Source: SB11 sp964584305 (GTDB lineage: Bacteria > Bacteroidota > Bacteroidia > UBA8524). From it: 64,000 bases of DNA. The stretch spans positions 1 through 64,000 of the forward strand of contig CAZOZL010000002.1 of the NCBI GenBank assembly GCA_964584305.1, given 5' to 3'. The notes under the pieces were generated by a model. The model made no database searches and was not told the origin of the DNA. It saw nothing but the letters and a program-made list of their open reading frames with translations. The translations under genes were made by a program, and so were the position numbers. This document shows positions 52,529 to 61,391 of the stretch, in pieces. Position 1 is the first letter of the stretch. Every line of letters starts with the position of its first letter.

Positions 52529-55500
52529 TTACTCTAAGGTTATTTCTAAACCTAATCCTCTCAATTCATGCATTAATACATTAAATGATTCTGGAATACC
52601 AGGTTGTGGCAGGTTATCACCTTTAACAATACTTTCGTAGGTTTTTGCCCTACCCAAAATATCATCAGATTTAATGGTAAGTATTTCTTGTAGAATATTT
52701 GCTGCTCCAAATGCTTCAAGTGCCCATACTTCCATCTCACCAAAACGCTGCCCCCCAAACTGTGCTTTACCTCCCAGTGGTTGCTGGGTAATAAGTGAGT
52801 AAGGACCAATAGAACGTGCGTGCATCTTATCGTCTACCATATGCCCTAATTTAAGCATATATATAACCCCTACTGTTGTAGGAAAGTGGAAACGCTCGCC
52901 CGACAAACCATCATTAAGGTAGGCTTGCCCATTTGCAGGCAGTCCTGCTTTTACTAAATAATCGTCTATTTCGCTGGGTGCAGCACCATCAAAAATGGGG
53001 GTTGCAAATTTTACTCCGAGTTTTAATCCCGCCCATCCTAAAACGGTTTCGTATATCTGCCCAAGGTTCATACGTGAAGGTACACCCAGTGGGTTTAATA
53101 CTATGTTTACAGGTGTTCCATCAGGCAAGAAAGGCATATCCTCTTCTCTTACTATACGGGCAACAATACCCTTATTTCCATGACGACCCGCCATTTTATC
53201 ACCTACTTTTAGCTTACGTTTCATAGCTACTGATATTTTAGCTAATTTTAGTATGCCTGTTGGTAATTCATCGCCCACTGTAAGCGCAAAATGCCTGCGA
53301 CGGAAATCGGAAGTTTCTTCGTTTACAGCAATTCTAAAGTTTACCAAAATTTTCTTAATCAACACATTTTTCGCTTTATCTGTTGTCCAGCTATCAGCGT
53401 TTACTACTGTGTAGTCTAACTCGTTAAGATTTTTTTGAGTAAATTTAACTCCCTTAGGTATCAACTCTTCGTTATATACATTAAGTACACCTTGCGAGGT
53501 TTTACCGCTTACTATTGTTATCAACTTCTCTATTAAAGTATTTTTAATAGTAGCAACAGTTTTTTCGTTTTCAGCTTCAAGTTTAGCTACTTTGACTTTT
53601 TCTTCACCTTTAGCAGACTTATCTTTCTTAATTCTTGAAAACAGTTTTTTATTAATAACTATACCTTTTGTTGATGGAGGTGCTTTAAGTGATGCGTCTT
53701 TCACATCGCCTGCTTTATCTCCAAATATGGCACGAAGAAGTTTTTCTTCAGGCGAAGGTTCAGTTTCTCCTTTTGGTGTTATTTTACCTATTAAAATATC
53801 GCCTTCGTTTACCTCTGCACCCACACGTATCAAACCGTTTTCATCAAGGTTTTTAGTGGCTTCTTCACTTACATTAGGGATATCGTTGGTTAGTTCTTCT
53901 TCACCACGTTTTGTATCACGTACTTCTAATTCGTATTCATTAACGTGCAGCGAAGTAAACCAATCATCACGCACCACTTTTTCAGAGATTACTATTGCAT
54001 CCTCAAAGTTATATCCTTGCCATGGCATAAACGCTACTAACAAGTTTCTGCCTAATGCCAATTCACCTTTTTGGGTAGCATAGCCTTCGCACAAAGGTTG
54101 CCCTTTGGTAACCCGTTGCCCTTTTTTAATAATGGGTTTAAGGTTTACACTTGTGTTTTGATTGGTACGTAAAAATTTAATTAGTGGATAGGTTTTAATA
54201 TTACCTGAGAAACTCACTAATCTTTCATCATCAGTATAATCATACTTCACTCGTATTTCGAGTGCATCAGCATAGTCCACCACCCCATCGCCTTCTGCCA
54301 CTACTAATGTACGAGAATCAACGGCTACCTTACCTTCCAATCCTGTTCCTACAATAGGAGATTCTGGACGTAGTAATGGTACTGCTTGACGTTGCATATT
54401 CGACCCCATAAGGGCACGGTTTGCATCATCATGCTCAAGGAAAGGAATAAGTGATGCTGCGATAGAAACAATTTGGTTTGGCGCAACATCCATATAGTCA
54501 AGTTTTTTAGGATTTACCATAGGGAAATCACCTTCAAACCTTGCCTTTACCTCATCTGTATTAAAATTCCCATCCTCATCAGTTGTTGAGTTGGCTTGTG
54601 CTATAATTCTTTTGTCCTCATCTTCGGCACTTAAATACTCAACGGGTTCGTTTACCGATATTTTACCATTTACCACTTTGCGGTAAGGTGTTTCTATAAA
54701 GCCCATACTATTAATTTTAGCATGAACACATAGTGATGATATTAAACCAATATTTGGTCCTTCAGGAGTTTCAATAGTACATAAACGCCCGTAATGTGTG
54801 TAATGCACATCACGTACTTCAAAGCCTGCACGCTCACGAGAAAGACCACCTGGTCCTAATGCCGACATACGACGTTTGTGTGTTATCTCAGCCAATGGAT
54901 TGGTTTGATCCATAAATTGAGACAATTGATTAGTACCAAAAAATGAATTGATTACCGATGATAATGTACGTGCATTAATCAAATCGGTAGGTGTAAATAC
55001 CTCATTATCGCGAATGTTCATACGCTCACGAATGGTACGCGCCATACGTGCTAAACCAACACCAAATTGCGAGTACAATTGCTCGCCAACAGTACGTACA
55101 CGGCGGTTACTCAAATGGTCAATATCATCCACATCAGCACGAGAGTTGCTTAACGCTATAAGGTAACTGATAATGGCAATAATATCTTCTTTGGTAAGTA
55201 CACGCACATCCATAGCCGTGCCTTTTTCAAGTTTACGGTTTATACGGTAACGTCCTACTTCGCCTAAGTCATACCGCTTGTCTGAAAAGAACAAACGCTC
55301 TATAATACCACGTGCTGTTTCTTCATCTGGCGGGTCAGTATTTCTTAACTGTCGATAAATATGCTCTACCGCTTCTTTACCATTGTTTGAAGTATCTTTT
55401 TGCAGGGTATTGTATATAATAGCAAAATCATTAATGGTGGTATCTTCTTTTGATAAGATAATGGTTTTTACACCGGCATCAATAATTAGTTCTGTGTGCT

Positions 55501-56341
55501 CGTCTTCAAGCACTACATCACGCTCAACAATAACTTCGTTACGCTCAATAGAAACTACCTCTCCAGTATCTTCATCCACAAAATCTTCTACCCATGTGCG
55601 TAACACACGTGCTGCTAATTTGCGACCTAATACTTTTTTAAGCCCTGATTTGCTAACTTTTATTTCCTCGGCCAAGTCGAAGATATTTAAAATATCTTTA
55701 TCCGTTTCAAAACCGATAGCTCTTAATAAAGTAGTTACAGGGAATTTCTTTTTACGGTCGATGTAAGCATACATTACGTTGTTTACATCGGTAGCAAACT
55801 CCATCCAAGACCCCTTGAATGGTATTACCCTTGCTGAGTAAAGTTTTGTACCATTGGTGTGGTATGATTGCCCAAAGAATACACCGGGTGAACGGTGCAA
55901 CTGTGATACTACAACCCTTTCAGCACCATTAATAATAAATGTGCCTTTAGGAGTCATATAGGGTATGTTTCCTAAATATACATCTTGTACTATGGTTTGA
56001 AAGTCTTCGTGTTCTTTATCGTTGCATGATAAACGAAGTTTCGCTTTTAAGGGTACGCTATATGTTAAACCTCTTTCAATACACTCTGCAATGGTGTAGC
56101 GAGGGGGGTCAACAAAATAGTCTAAAAACTCTAAAGTAAATATGCTGCGAGTATCAGAAATAGGGAAATTTTCGGAGAAAACTTTAAAAAGCCCTTCATT
56201 TTTTTTACTCTCTGATGAGGTTTCTAATTGAAAAAACTCTCTAAAGGATTGTAGTTGTACATCTAAAAAATCAGGATATTCAATTACCTGAGGAATGGAT
56301 GCAAAACTTATTCTTTCCTGGATGTTCGTTGTAGTTGCCAA
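52529..56341 (-). CDS. rpoB: DNA-directed RNA polymerase subunit beta
   Basis: This is a 1270-aa RNA polymerase subunit. The rifampicin-binding region has FFGTNQLSQFMDQTNPLAEITHKRRMSALGPGGLSRERAGFEVRDVHYTHYGRLC. Other marks are KMAGRHGNKGIVARI, GGKAQFGGQRFGEMEVWALEAFGA and a C-terminal LRGLGLEI. The start appears to be TTG at 56341 (MATTTNIQERISFASI), because no in-frame ATG or GTG lies between there and the conserved IEYPDFLDVQLQSF. A hairpin lies between rplL and this gene and may modulate read-through. Confidence 0.99.
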   Translation of the reverse strand: MATTTNIQERISFASIPQVIEYPDFLDVQLQSFREFFQLETSSESKKNEGLFKVFSENFPISDTRSIFTLEFLDYFVDPPRYTIAECIERGLTYSVPLKAKLRLSCNDKEHEDFQTIVQDVYLGNIPYMTPKGTFIINGAERVVVSQLHRSPGVFFGQSYHTNGTKLYSARVIPFKGSWMEFATDVNNVMYAYIDRKKKFPVTTLLRAIGFETDKDILNIFDLAEEIKVSKSGLKKVLGRKLAARVLRTWVEDFVDEDTGEVVSIERNEVIVERDVVLEDEHTELIIDAGVKTIILSKEDTTINDFAIIYNTLQKDTSNNGKEAVEHIYRQLRNTDPPDEETARGIIERLFFSDKRYDLGEVGRYRINRKLEKGTAMDVRVLTKEDIIAIISYLIALSNSRADVDDIDHLSNRRVRTVGEQLYSQFGVGLARMARTIRERMNIRDNEVFTPTDLINARTLSSVINSFFGTNQLSQFMDQTNPLAEITHKRRMSALGPGGLSRERAGFEVRDVHYTHYGRLCTIETPEGPNIGLISSLCVHAKINSMGFIETPYRKVVNGKISVNEPVEYLSAEDEDKRIIAQANSTTDEDGNFNTDEVKARFEGDFPMVNPKKLDYMDVAPNQIVSIAASLIPFLEHDDANRALMGSNMQRQAVPLLRPESPIVGTGLEGKVAVDSRTLVVAEGDGVVDYADALEIRVKYDYTDDERLVSFSGNIKTYPLIKFLRTNQNTSVNLKPIIKKGQRVTKGQPLCEGYATQKGELALGRNLLVAFMPWQGYNFEDAIVISEKVVRDDWFTSLHVNEYELEVRDTKRGEEELTNDIPNVSEEATKNLDENGLIRVGAEVNEGDILIGKITPKGETEPSPEEKLLRAIFGDKAGDVKDASLKAPPSTKGIVINKKLFSRIKKDKSAKGEEKVKVAKLEAENEKTVATIKNTLIEKLITIVSGKTSQGVLNVYNEELIPKGVKFTQKNLNELDYTVVNADSWTTDKAKNVLIKKILVNFRIAVNEETSDFRRRHFALTVGDELPTGILKLAKISVAMKRKLKVGDKMAGRHGNKGIVARIVREEDMPFLPDGTPVNIVLNPLGVPSRMNLGQIYETVLGWAGLKLGVKFATPIFDGAAPSEIDDYLVKAGLPANGQAYLNDGLSGERFHFPTTVGVIYMLKLGHMVDDKMHARSIGPYSLITQQPLGGKAQFGGQRFGEMEVWALEAFGAANILQEILTIKSDDILGRAKTYESIVKGDNLPQPGIPESFNVLMHELRGLGLEITLE

Positions 56342-56398
56342 GTGAATATAATTTAAGTATAAAAGGGTAGAGAAGTTAAAAGTGTATACAAACGAGAA

Positions 56399-56426
56399 AT
56401 AGACCCACGGAAAAACCGGGGTCTAT
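56399..56426 (-). promoter_or_regulatory. Hairpin in the rplL-rpoB gap (possible attenuator)
   Basis: Arms ATAGACCC and GGGTCTAT pair, with inner CGG/CCG continuing the stem after a bulged A and an A5 loop. It sits 23 nt after the rplL stop and 57 nt before rpoB. No U-tract follows, so partial termination or RNA processing is more likely than full termination. Confidence 0.5.
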
Positions 56427-56449
56427 GTAAGAAGATTATATAAGTATTA

Positions 56450-56830
56450 TTACTTAATCTCAACTTCAGCTCCAGCTTCTTCCAGTTTAGCTTTCAAAGC
56501 GTCTGCCTCATCTTTGGCTACTTTTTCTTTGATTGCTTTGGGAGCGCTATCTACTACTTCTTTAGCTTCTTTTAAGCCAAGACCTGTAAGTTCTTTTACT
56601 AACTTAACAACACTAAGTTTAGAGCCGCCTGCCGATTTTAAGATTACATCAAATTCAGTTTGAGCAGCAACTTCTCCGCCGCCATCTGCTTCTGCACTTG
56701 GAGCAGCAACAACTGCAGCCGCAGCTGCTGGCTCTATGCCATGCTCATCTTTAAGAATTTGTGCTAATTCGTTTACTTCTTTTACTGAAAGATTTACTAA
56801 TTGTTCAGCGAATTCTTTTAAGTCTGCCAT
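56450..56830 (-). CDS. rplL: 50S ribosomal protein L7/L12
   Basis: This is a 126-aa stalk protein that recruits translation GTPases. The N-terminal dimerisation helix pair reads LKEFAEQLVNLSVKEVNELAQIL. The Ala-rich hinge follows (AAAAAVVAAPSAEA). The C-terminal domain has FDVILKSAGGSKLSVVKLVKELTGLGLKEAKEVVDSAPKAIKE. The start is ATG at 56830; a longer reading from 56908 adds 26 non-homologous residues and overlaps rplJ. It lies 61 nt after rplJ. Confidence 0.98.
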   Translation of the reverse strand: MADLKEFAEQLVNLSVKEVNELAQILKDEHGIEPAAAAAVVAAPSAEADGGGEVAAQTEFDVILKSAGGSKLSVVKLVKELTGLGLKEAKEVVDSAPKAIKEKVAKDEADALKAKLEEAGAEVEIK

Positions 56831-56891
56831 TGTATTGATTATTAAAATTTGTTCTTGTTTTAAAAAATTTGTTTGTTGTAAAATGTTTTGG

Positions 56892-57419
56892 TTATGCTGC
56901 GTTTTCACGCTCTTCTAAAGTTTTTACTATACCTGCTAATTTGTTTCCGCCTGATTTTAATGCTGAAATAACATTGGTTGCAGGAGATTGTAACAAACCG
57001 ATAACCTCGCCGATAAGTTCATTTTTAGATTTCAATTGAGAAAGGGTATTCAGCTCGTTATCGCCAATAAAAATATCAGTATCAATATAAGCCCCTTTTA
57101 ATACTGGCTTATCGTTTGATTTTCTGAATTCTTTTATGGCCACTGCTGGTATTTTTGCATCATTACTAAACATTAACGATGAAGCACCTACCAATATTGA
57201 TGGTAAGTTGCCATAGTCATTGTCAGAAATTTCCATAGCTTTACGAATCATCGTATTTTTAGCTACTTGCAAACGAACACCATGCTTGTGTAAGCTGCGC
57301 CTTAATTTATTGTCTTTTTCAGCAGTAAGGTTAGCTGTATCAGTAATATAAACGAATTTATATTTATTGAATTTATCAGCCAATTCTTTAACTACTCCCT
57401 TTTTTTCTTGCTTATTCAT
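56892..57419 (-). CDS. rplJ: 50S ribosomal protein L10
   Basis: This is a 175-aa base of the ribosomal stalk that binds 23S rRNA and L7/L12 dimers. It has the N-terminal KKGVVKELADKFNKYKFVYITD, NKLRRSLHKHGVRLQVAKNTMIRKA, and a C-terminal helix (ISALKSGGNKLAGIVKTLEERE) for L12. Start and length are normal. In many bacteria L10-L12 binds its own leader to control the operon. Here the gap to rplA is only 30 nt, so such a site would lie within rplA or further upstream. Confidence 0.97.
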   Translation of the reverse strand: MNKQEKKGVVKELADKFNKYKFVYITDTANLTAEKDNKLRRSLHKHGVRLQVAKNTMIRKAMEISDNDYGNLPSILVGASSLMFSNDAKIPAVAIKEFRKSNDKPVLKGAYIDTDIFIGDNELNTLSQLKSKNELIGEVIGLLQSPATNVISALKSGGNKLAGIVKTLEERENAA

Positions 57420-57449
57420 CTATTTCTCTCGCTTTTTTTGGGTGAATAT

Positions 57450-58148
57450 CTAAATACCAGGTACTGATTTAACGTCAATATTAATTCCTGGGCTCATCGT
57501 GCTTGAGATGTATATACTTCTAAAGTAAGTACCCTTAGCAGATGCTGGCTTTAGTTTTGATAAAGTTTGGATTAGCTCTACTGTATTATCATACAGATGC
57601 TCGGGAGAGAAGGAAGCTTTCCCTACTGACGCATGGATGATACCTGTTTTATCAACTTTAAAGTCGATTTTACCAGCTTTAACATCCTTTACTGCTTTTC
57701 CTACTTCAAGTGTAACAGTTCCTGATTTTGGATTGGGCATTAAGTTACGAGGACCTAGTATTCTACCTAAACGTCCTAACTTAGCCATAACCGTAGGCAT
57801 AGTGATAATGATGTCAACATCAGTCCATCCACCTTCAATTTTGGTTATAAACTCATCTAGCCCAACATAGTCGGCACCCGCTTCACGCGCTTCTTCTTCT
57901 TTATCAGGCGTGCATAATACTAATACACGCACTGTTTTCCCTGTACCATGGGGTAATACTGCTATCCCACGCACCATTTGATTGGCTTTGCGAGGGTCAA
58001 TACCTAAGCGCACATCTATATCAACTGATGCATCAAACTTGGTAAAAGAAAAATCTTTTATCACTTTCGAAGCCTCTTCTAAAGAATATACTTTCTTAGC
58101 GTCGTATGCTTCTAATTGTTTCTTACGGTTTTTTGTTAATCGTGTCAT
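57450..58148 (-). CDS. rplA: 50S ribosomal protein L1
   Basis: This is a 232-aa protein of the L1 stalk near the E site. It has LEEASKVIKDFSFTKFDASVDIDVRLGIDPRKANQMVRG, LPHGTGKTVRVLVLC, MPTVMAKLGRLGRILGPRNLMPNPKSGTV and SPEHLYDNTVELIQTL, all typical. It starts with ATG at 58148 and follows rplK by 27 nt. L1 can act as a repressor of rplKA in other bacteria, but no operator was identified here. Confidence 0.98.
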   Translation of the reverse strand: MTRLTKNRKKQLEAYDAKKVYSLEEASKVIKDFSFTKFDASVDIDVRLGIDPRKANQMVRGIAVLPHGTGKTVRVLVLCTPDKEEEAREAGADYVGLDEFITKIEGGWTDVDIIITMPTVMAKLGRLGRILGPRNLMPNPKSGTVTLEVGKAVKDVKAGKIDFKVDKTGIIHASVGKASFSPEHLYDNTVELIQTLSKLKPASAKGTYFRSIYISSTMSPGINIDVKSVPGI

Positions 58149-58175
58149 TGCTTTAAAATCTCAAACTATTACTGA

Positions 58176-58619
58176 TTAATCCTTCCAAGGGGTAGCCCCT
58201 TTAATGTTCAATCCCATGCTTCGTGCAGTACCCGCTACCATTTTCATGGCAGACTCAACGGTGAAACAATTTAAATCGGGCATTTTAGCCTCAGCAATTT
58301 GTTTTACCTGCTCCCATGATACTGAACCTATTTTTTTACGGTTAGACTCATCAGAACCTTTTTTAATTTTAGACACCTCAAGTAATTGAGATGCAACTGG
58401 TGGCGTTTTTATTATAAAATCGAAAGACTTATCACTATATACTGTGATAACTACTGGCAATACTTTACCAGCTTTGTCTTGCGTGCGAGCATTAAACTGC
58501 TTGCAAAACTCCATTATATTAACCCCTTTAGCACCCAATGCAGGGCCTATTGGTGGTGCTGGATTAGCTGCTCCGCCTTTTACTTGCAGCTTTACAAATC
58601 CTTGTACTTCTTTAGCCAT
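58176..58619 (-). CDS. rplK: 50S ribosomal protein L11
   Basis: This is a 147-aa protein of the GTPase-associated centre. The N-terminal domain has VKLQVKGGAANPAPPIGPALGAKGVNIMEFCKQFNART. The C-terminal RNA-binding domain has KIGSVSWEQVKQIAEAKMPDLNCFTVESAMKMVAGTARSMGLNIKG. It starts with ATG at 58619 and is the first gene of the L11-L1-L10-L12 block, 65 nt after nusG. Confidence 0.98.
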   Translation of the reverse strand: MAKEVQGFVKLQVKGGAANPAPPIGPALGAKGVNIMEFCKQFNARTQDKAGKVLPVVITVYSDKSFDFIIKTPPVASQLLEVSKIKKGSDESNRKKIGSVSWEQVKQIAEAKMPDLNCFTVESAMKMVAGTARSMGLNIKGATPWKD

Positions 58620-58684
58620 TGTTTTATTATTTTTACTTCTTGTTTATGCAGGGTGGAAGCGTGCCTTGCTAAAACTTGCAGTAC

Positions 58685-59224
58685 TTATTGTTCTTTTTCT
58701 ACTTGTACGTAATTTAGTTCTAATGGTGTTCTCCGTCCAAAAATCTTCACCATTACCTTTAGTTTCTTCTTCTCCTCATACACTTCTTCTATTGTGCCGC
58801 TAAACTCATTAAAAGGACCATCAATAACCTTAACAGACTCTCCTACTATATAGGGTTCAAGTGCGGTTTCGCCTCTTTCAGCTTGCTCATCCACTTTACC
58901 TAAAATTCTGGCTACTTCATTTTGGCGAAGTGGGGTAGGTGCATCTTTAGCCCCTAAAAAACCAACCACACCATTTATGCCTTTTATTAAAGGAGTAACT
59001 TCTCCTCTCAATTCAGCATGAATAAGTATATAGCCTGGATAAAAATTGCGTTCTTTAACGTTCTTTTTTCCATTCTTCATTTGGTAAACCTTTTCCATTG
59101 GAATTAGAATTTGAGGCACAAAATCGCTTAGTCCTTCGCGCTCTAATTCTGTTTCAATAAAAGTTTTTACCTTTTTTTCTTGACCACTAATAGCCCTAAC
59201 TACATACCACTTATAATCGTACAT
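58685..59224 (-). CDS. nusG: Transcription termination/antitermination protein NusG
   Basis: This is a 179-aa elongation factor that binds RNA polymerase and couples it to ribosomes or Rho. The N-terminal NGN domain starts KWYVVRAISGQEKKVKTFIE and has GYILIHAELRGE. The C-terminal KOW domain has GESVKVIDGPFNEFSGTIEEVYEEKKKLKVMVKIFGRRTPLELNYVQVE. It lies 21 nt after secE. There is no insert. Length and start are normal. Confidence 0.98.
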   Translation of the reverse strand: MYDYKWYVVRAISGQEKKVKTFIETELEREGLSDFVPQILIPMEKVYQMKNGKKNVKERNFYPGYILIHAELRGEVTPLIKGINGVVGFLGAKDAPTPLRQNEVARILGKVDEQAERGETALEPYIVGESVKVIDGPFNEFSGTIEEVYEEKKKLKVMVKIFGRRTPLELNYVQVEKEQ

Positions 59225-59245
59225 TTCTTAATTTTCCTACTACAA

Positions 59246-59440
59246 TTATTTAAACACTGAATAAAACATGCTTAATACTTCTTGTAATCCAAAATCTGTG
59301 GCAGCAACAGCTATTGAGAATATTATCGAAGATATAAGCACAAGCATTGTACTATCTTGTAACTCTTCCCAAGTAGGCCAGCTAACTTTATGCACCAACT
59401 CGTCGTATGCTGCTACCATGTAATTTTTTACCTTGTTCAT
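59246..59440 (-). CDS. secE: Preprotein translocase subunit SecE
   Basis: This is a 64-aa inner-membrane subunit of SecYEG. It has the conserved amphipathic helix DELVHKVSWPTWEELQDSTMLVLISSI and one transmembrane helix (LVLISSIIFSIAVAATDFGLQEVL), the short form found outside the gammaproteobacteria. It lies 21 nt downstream of tRNA-Trp, the usual arrangement. Confidence 0.97.
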   Translation of the reverse strand: MNKVKNYMVAAYDELVHKVSWPTWEELQDSTMLVLISSIIFSIAVAATDFGLQEVLSMFYSVFK

Positions 59441-59461
59441 AATTTAAGGTCTTTTTTTTTG

Positions 59462-59532
59462 CAGGGGTACCAGGATTTGAACCCGAATCAACGGTTTTGG
59501 AGACCGCTATTCTACCATTGAACTATACCCCT
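59462..59532 (-). tRNA. tRNA-Trp, anticodon CCA
   Basis: The acceptor stem AGGGGTA / TACCCCT, loop CTCCAAA with anticodon CCA, and T-loop TTCAAAT are clear, with discriminator G at 59462. It stands between tuf and secE. Confidence 0.95.
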
Positions 59533-59557
59533 ATTTGCTCAAGTTTTTTATAGATAC

Positions 59558-59589
59558 AAAAATCAATCCCAAAAATTTCGGGATTGATT
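59558..59589 (-). terminator. Probable terminator after tuf
   Basis: On the minus strand, GGGATTGATT pairs with AATCAATCCC in a 10-bp stem with a 9-nt loop, followed by TTT. It is 43 nt after the tuf stop and upstream of tRNA-Trp, and it may only partly stop transcription. Confidence 0.6.
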
Positions 59590-59631
59590 CCTATATCGTT
59601 TTGGTATTTCTACCGTTTTATTTAATTTTAT

Positions 59632-60819
59632 CTAATCTAAAATTTCAGTAACCTGTCCAGCACCTACCGTACGTCCACCTTCACGAATTGCAAAGCGAAG
59701 ACCTTTTTCCATTGCGATAGAATTAAGAAGCTCAACAGTAACTGTAACATTATCACCAGGCATTACCATTTCAGTACCGTCAGGTAATGATACTTCGCCT
59801 GTTACATCAGTAGTACGGAAATAAAACTGAGGTTTGTATTTATTAAAGAATGGGGTGTGTCTTCCACCTTCTTCTTTTGTTAAAATATACACTTCGCCTT
59901 TAAATTTTTTATGAGGAGTTACTGACGCTGGTTTGCAAATAACCATTCCACGACGGATATCAGCTTTATCTATACCACGTAAAAGGATACCAGCATTATC
60001 ACCCGCTTCACCTCTGTCTAATATTTTGCGAAACATTTCGATACCAGTAACAGTAGAAGTTAATTTTTCAGCACCCATACCGATAATTTCTACGGGTTCT
60101 CCTGAATTAACTATACCTCTTTCTATTCTTCCAGTAGCTACCGTTCCACGCCCTGTGATTGAAAATACATCTTCAATAGGCATTAAGAAAGGCTTGTCAG
60201 TTAAACGTGGAGGAACAGGAATCCAAGAATCTACCGCTTCCATCAAATCTAAAACAGTTTTCACCCATTTGTCATCACCGTTTAATGCACCTAATGCAGA
60301 ACCTTGAATAACAGGGATATTATCACCGTCAAAATCGTAAAAGCTCAACAATTCACGAATTTCCATTTCCACTAACTCTAGCAACTCATCATCGTCAACC
60401 ATGTCAACTTTGTTCATAAACACTACCAATTGAGGCACTCCTACTTGGCGTGCTAAAAGGATGTGCTCACGAGTTTGCGGCATAGGTCCATCAGTAGAAG
60501 CAACTACTAATATAGCACCGTCCATTTGTGCTGCACCAGTTACCATGTTTTTTACATAATCCGCGTGCCCAGGGCAGTCAACGTGTGCATAATGACGGTT
60601 ACTAGTTTCGTACTCTACGTGTGCTGTATTAATGGTAATACCTCTTTCTTTTTCTTCAGGGGCTGCATCAATTGATTCAAATGAGCGAACTTCTGAATGA
60701 CCTTCATCAGCCAATACTTTAGTAATAGCTGCAGTAAGTGTAGTTTTACCGTGGTCAACGTGACCAATAGTACCTATATTAAGGTGGGGTTTCGAGCGGT
60801 CAAAATTCTCTTTAGCCAT
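59632..60819 (-). CDS. tuf: Elongation factor Tu
   Basis: This is a 395-aa GTPase that delivers aminoacyl-tRNA to the ribosome. G1 is GHVDHGKTT (about 19-27), switch I includes the ERGITINTAHVEYE segment, G3 is DCPGHADY, and G4 is NKVDMV. Domains 2 and 3 show FSITGRGTVATGRIERG, GDNAGILLRGI, KYKPQFYFRTTDVTG and RFAIREGGRTVGAGQVTEI. It starts with ATG at 60819, 105 nt after tRNA-Thr(GGT), with which it is probably co-transcribed. Confidence 0.99.
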   Translation of the reverse strand: MAKENFDRSKPHLNIGTIGHVDHGKTTLTAAITKVLADEGHSEVRSFESIDAAPEEKERGITINTAHVEYETSNRHYAHVDCPGHADYVKNMVTGAAQMDGAILVVASTDGPMPQTREHILLARQVGVPQLVVFMNKVDMVDDDELLELVEMEIRELLSFYDFDGDNIPVIQGSALGALNGDDKWVKTVLDLMEAVDSWIPVPPRLTDKPFLMPIEDVFSITGRGTVATGRIERGIVNSGEPVEIIGMGAEKLTSTVTGIEMFRKILDRGEAGDNAGILLRGIDKADIRRGMVICKPASVTPHKKFKGEVYILTKEEGGRHTPFFNKYKPQFYFRTTDVTGEVSLPDGTEMVMPGDNVTVTVELLNSIAMEKGLRFAIREGGRTVGAGQVTEILD

Positions 60820-60924
60820 TTTATTGTAAGTTTAAGTATACGTTTAGTTAATAAAATTTATATTCTTCGTCTAAAATATTCTTTGTCTTTATCTACTTTC
60901 TTTCAATTCATCTTCCTTTTTTTG

Positions 60925-60996
<72 letters not shown>

Positions 60997-61014
60997 AGTT
61001 AACACATTCTTTTG

Positions 61015-61087
61015 AGCGGGAGACGAGGCTCGAACCCGCGACCTACAGCTTGGAAGGCTGTCGCTCTACCAACTGAGCTACTCCCGC
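61015..61087 (-). tRNA. tRNA-Gly, anticodon TCC
   Basis: The acceptor stem GCGGGAG / CTCCCGC is complete, anticodon loop CTTCCAA gives TCC (reads GGA), and the T-loop is TTCGAGC. It is the third tRNA in the cluster. Confidence 0.95.
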
Positions 61088-61139
61088 AAATGTTTCAAAA
61101 GGGGTAAGGAAACATCCTTTACTATCCCCAATAATTTGG

Positions 61140-61220
61140 TGGGGGGAGAAGGATTCGAACCTTCGAAGGTTTCCCAACGGATTTACAGTCCGTCCCATTT
61201 GGCCACTCTGGTATCCCCCC
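61140..61220 (-). tRNA. tRNA-Tyr, anticodon GTA
   Basis: This is a class II tRNA with a long variable arm, acceptor stem GGGGGGA / TCCCCCC and anticodon loop CTGTAAA. It is the second tRNA in the cluster. Confidence 0.95.
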
Positions 61221-61224
61221 TATG

Positions 61225-61297
61225 AGCCACTTACCGGGGTCGAACCAGTGACCTACTGATTACAAATCAGTTGCTCTACCAGCTGAGCTAAAGTGGC
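61225..61297 (-). tRNA. tRNA-Thr, anticodon TGT
   Basis: The acceptor stem GCCACTT / AAGTGGC is complete, the anticodon loop is TTTGTAA, and the T-loop is TTCGACC. It is the first gene of the tRNA-tuf transcript, downstream of the promoter at 61353. Confidence 0.95.
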
Positions 61298-61310
61298 TTG
61301 TAACAAAGAA

Positions 61311-61352
61311 CAGTCCTTTGAAAAAATGCTTATGCTCTTTTTCAAAGGACTG
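61311..61352 (-). promoter_or_regulatory. 15-bp palindrome at the start of the tRNA-tuf transcript
   Basis: Perfect arms CAGTCCTTTGAAAAA and TTTTTCAAAGGACTG flank a 12-nt loop. The predicted start site falls inside the upstream arm. It could be a protein-binding operator or a structured leader. The first bases repeat in the rpsU promoter region. Confidence 0.6.
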
Positions 61353-61382
61353 CAAAAGTAGGTTAAATTATTATTTGTGCAA
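61353..61382 (-). promoter_or_regulatory. Promoter of the tRNA-tuf-secE-nusG-rpl-rpo cluster
   Basis: The minus strand reads TTG (61380-61382), 19 nt, then TACTTTTG (61353-61360), an ideal -33/-7 arrangement. It lies between hpf and tRNA-Thr(TGT) and reads toward the tRNAs. Confidence 0.78.
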
Positions 61383-61391
61383 AAAGATTTT

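Noticed and set aside
53592..54083. 163-codon open frame antisense to rpoB
   Set aside because: It lies wholly inside rpoB, which is intact, and the translated sequence has no family resemblance or signal; long shadow frames are expected opposite Ser/Leu-rich antisense codons.
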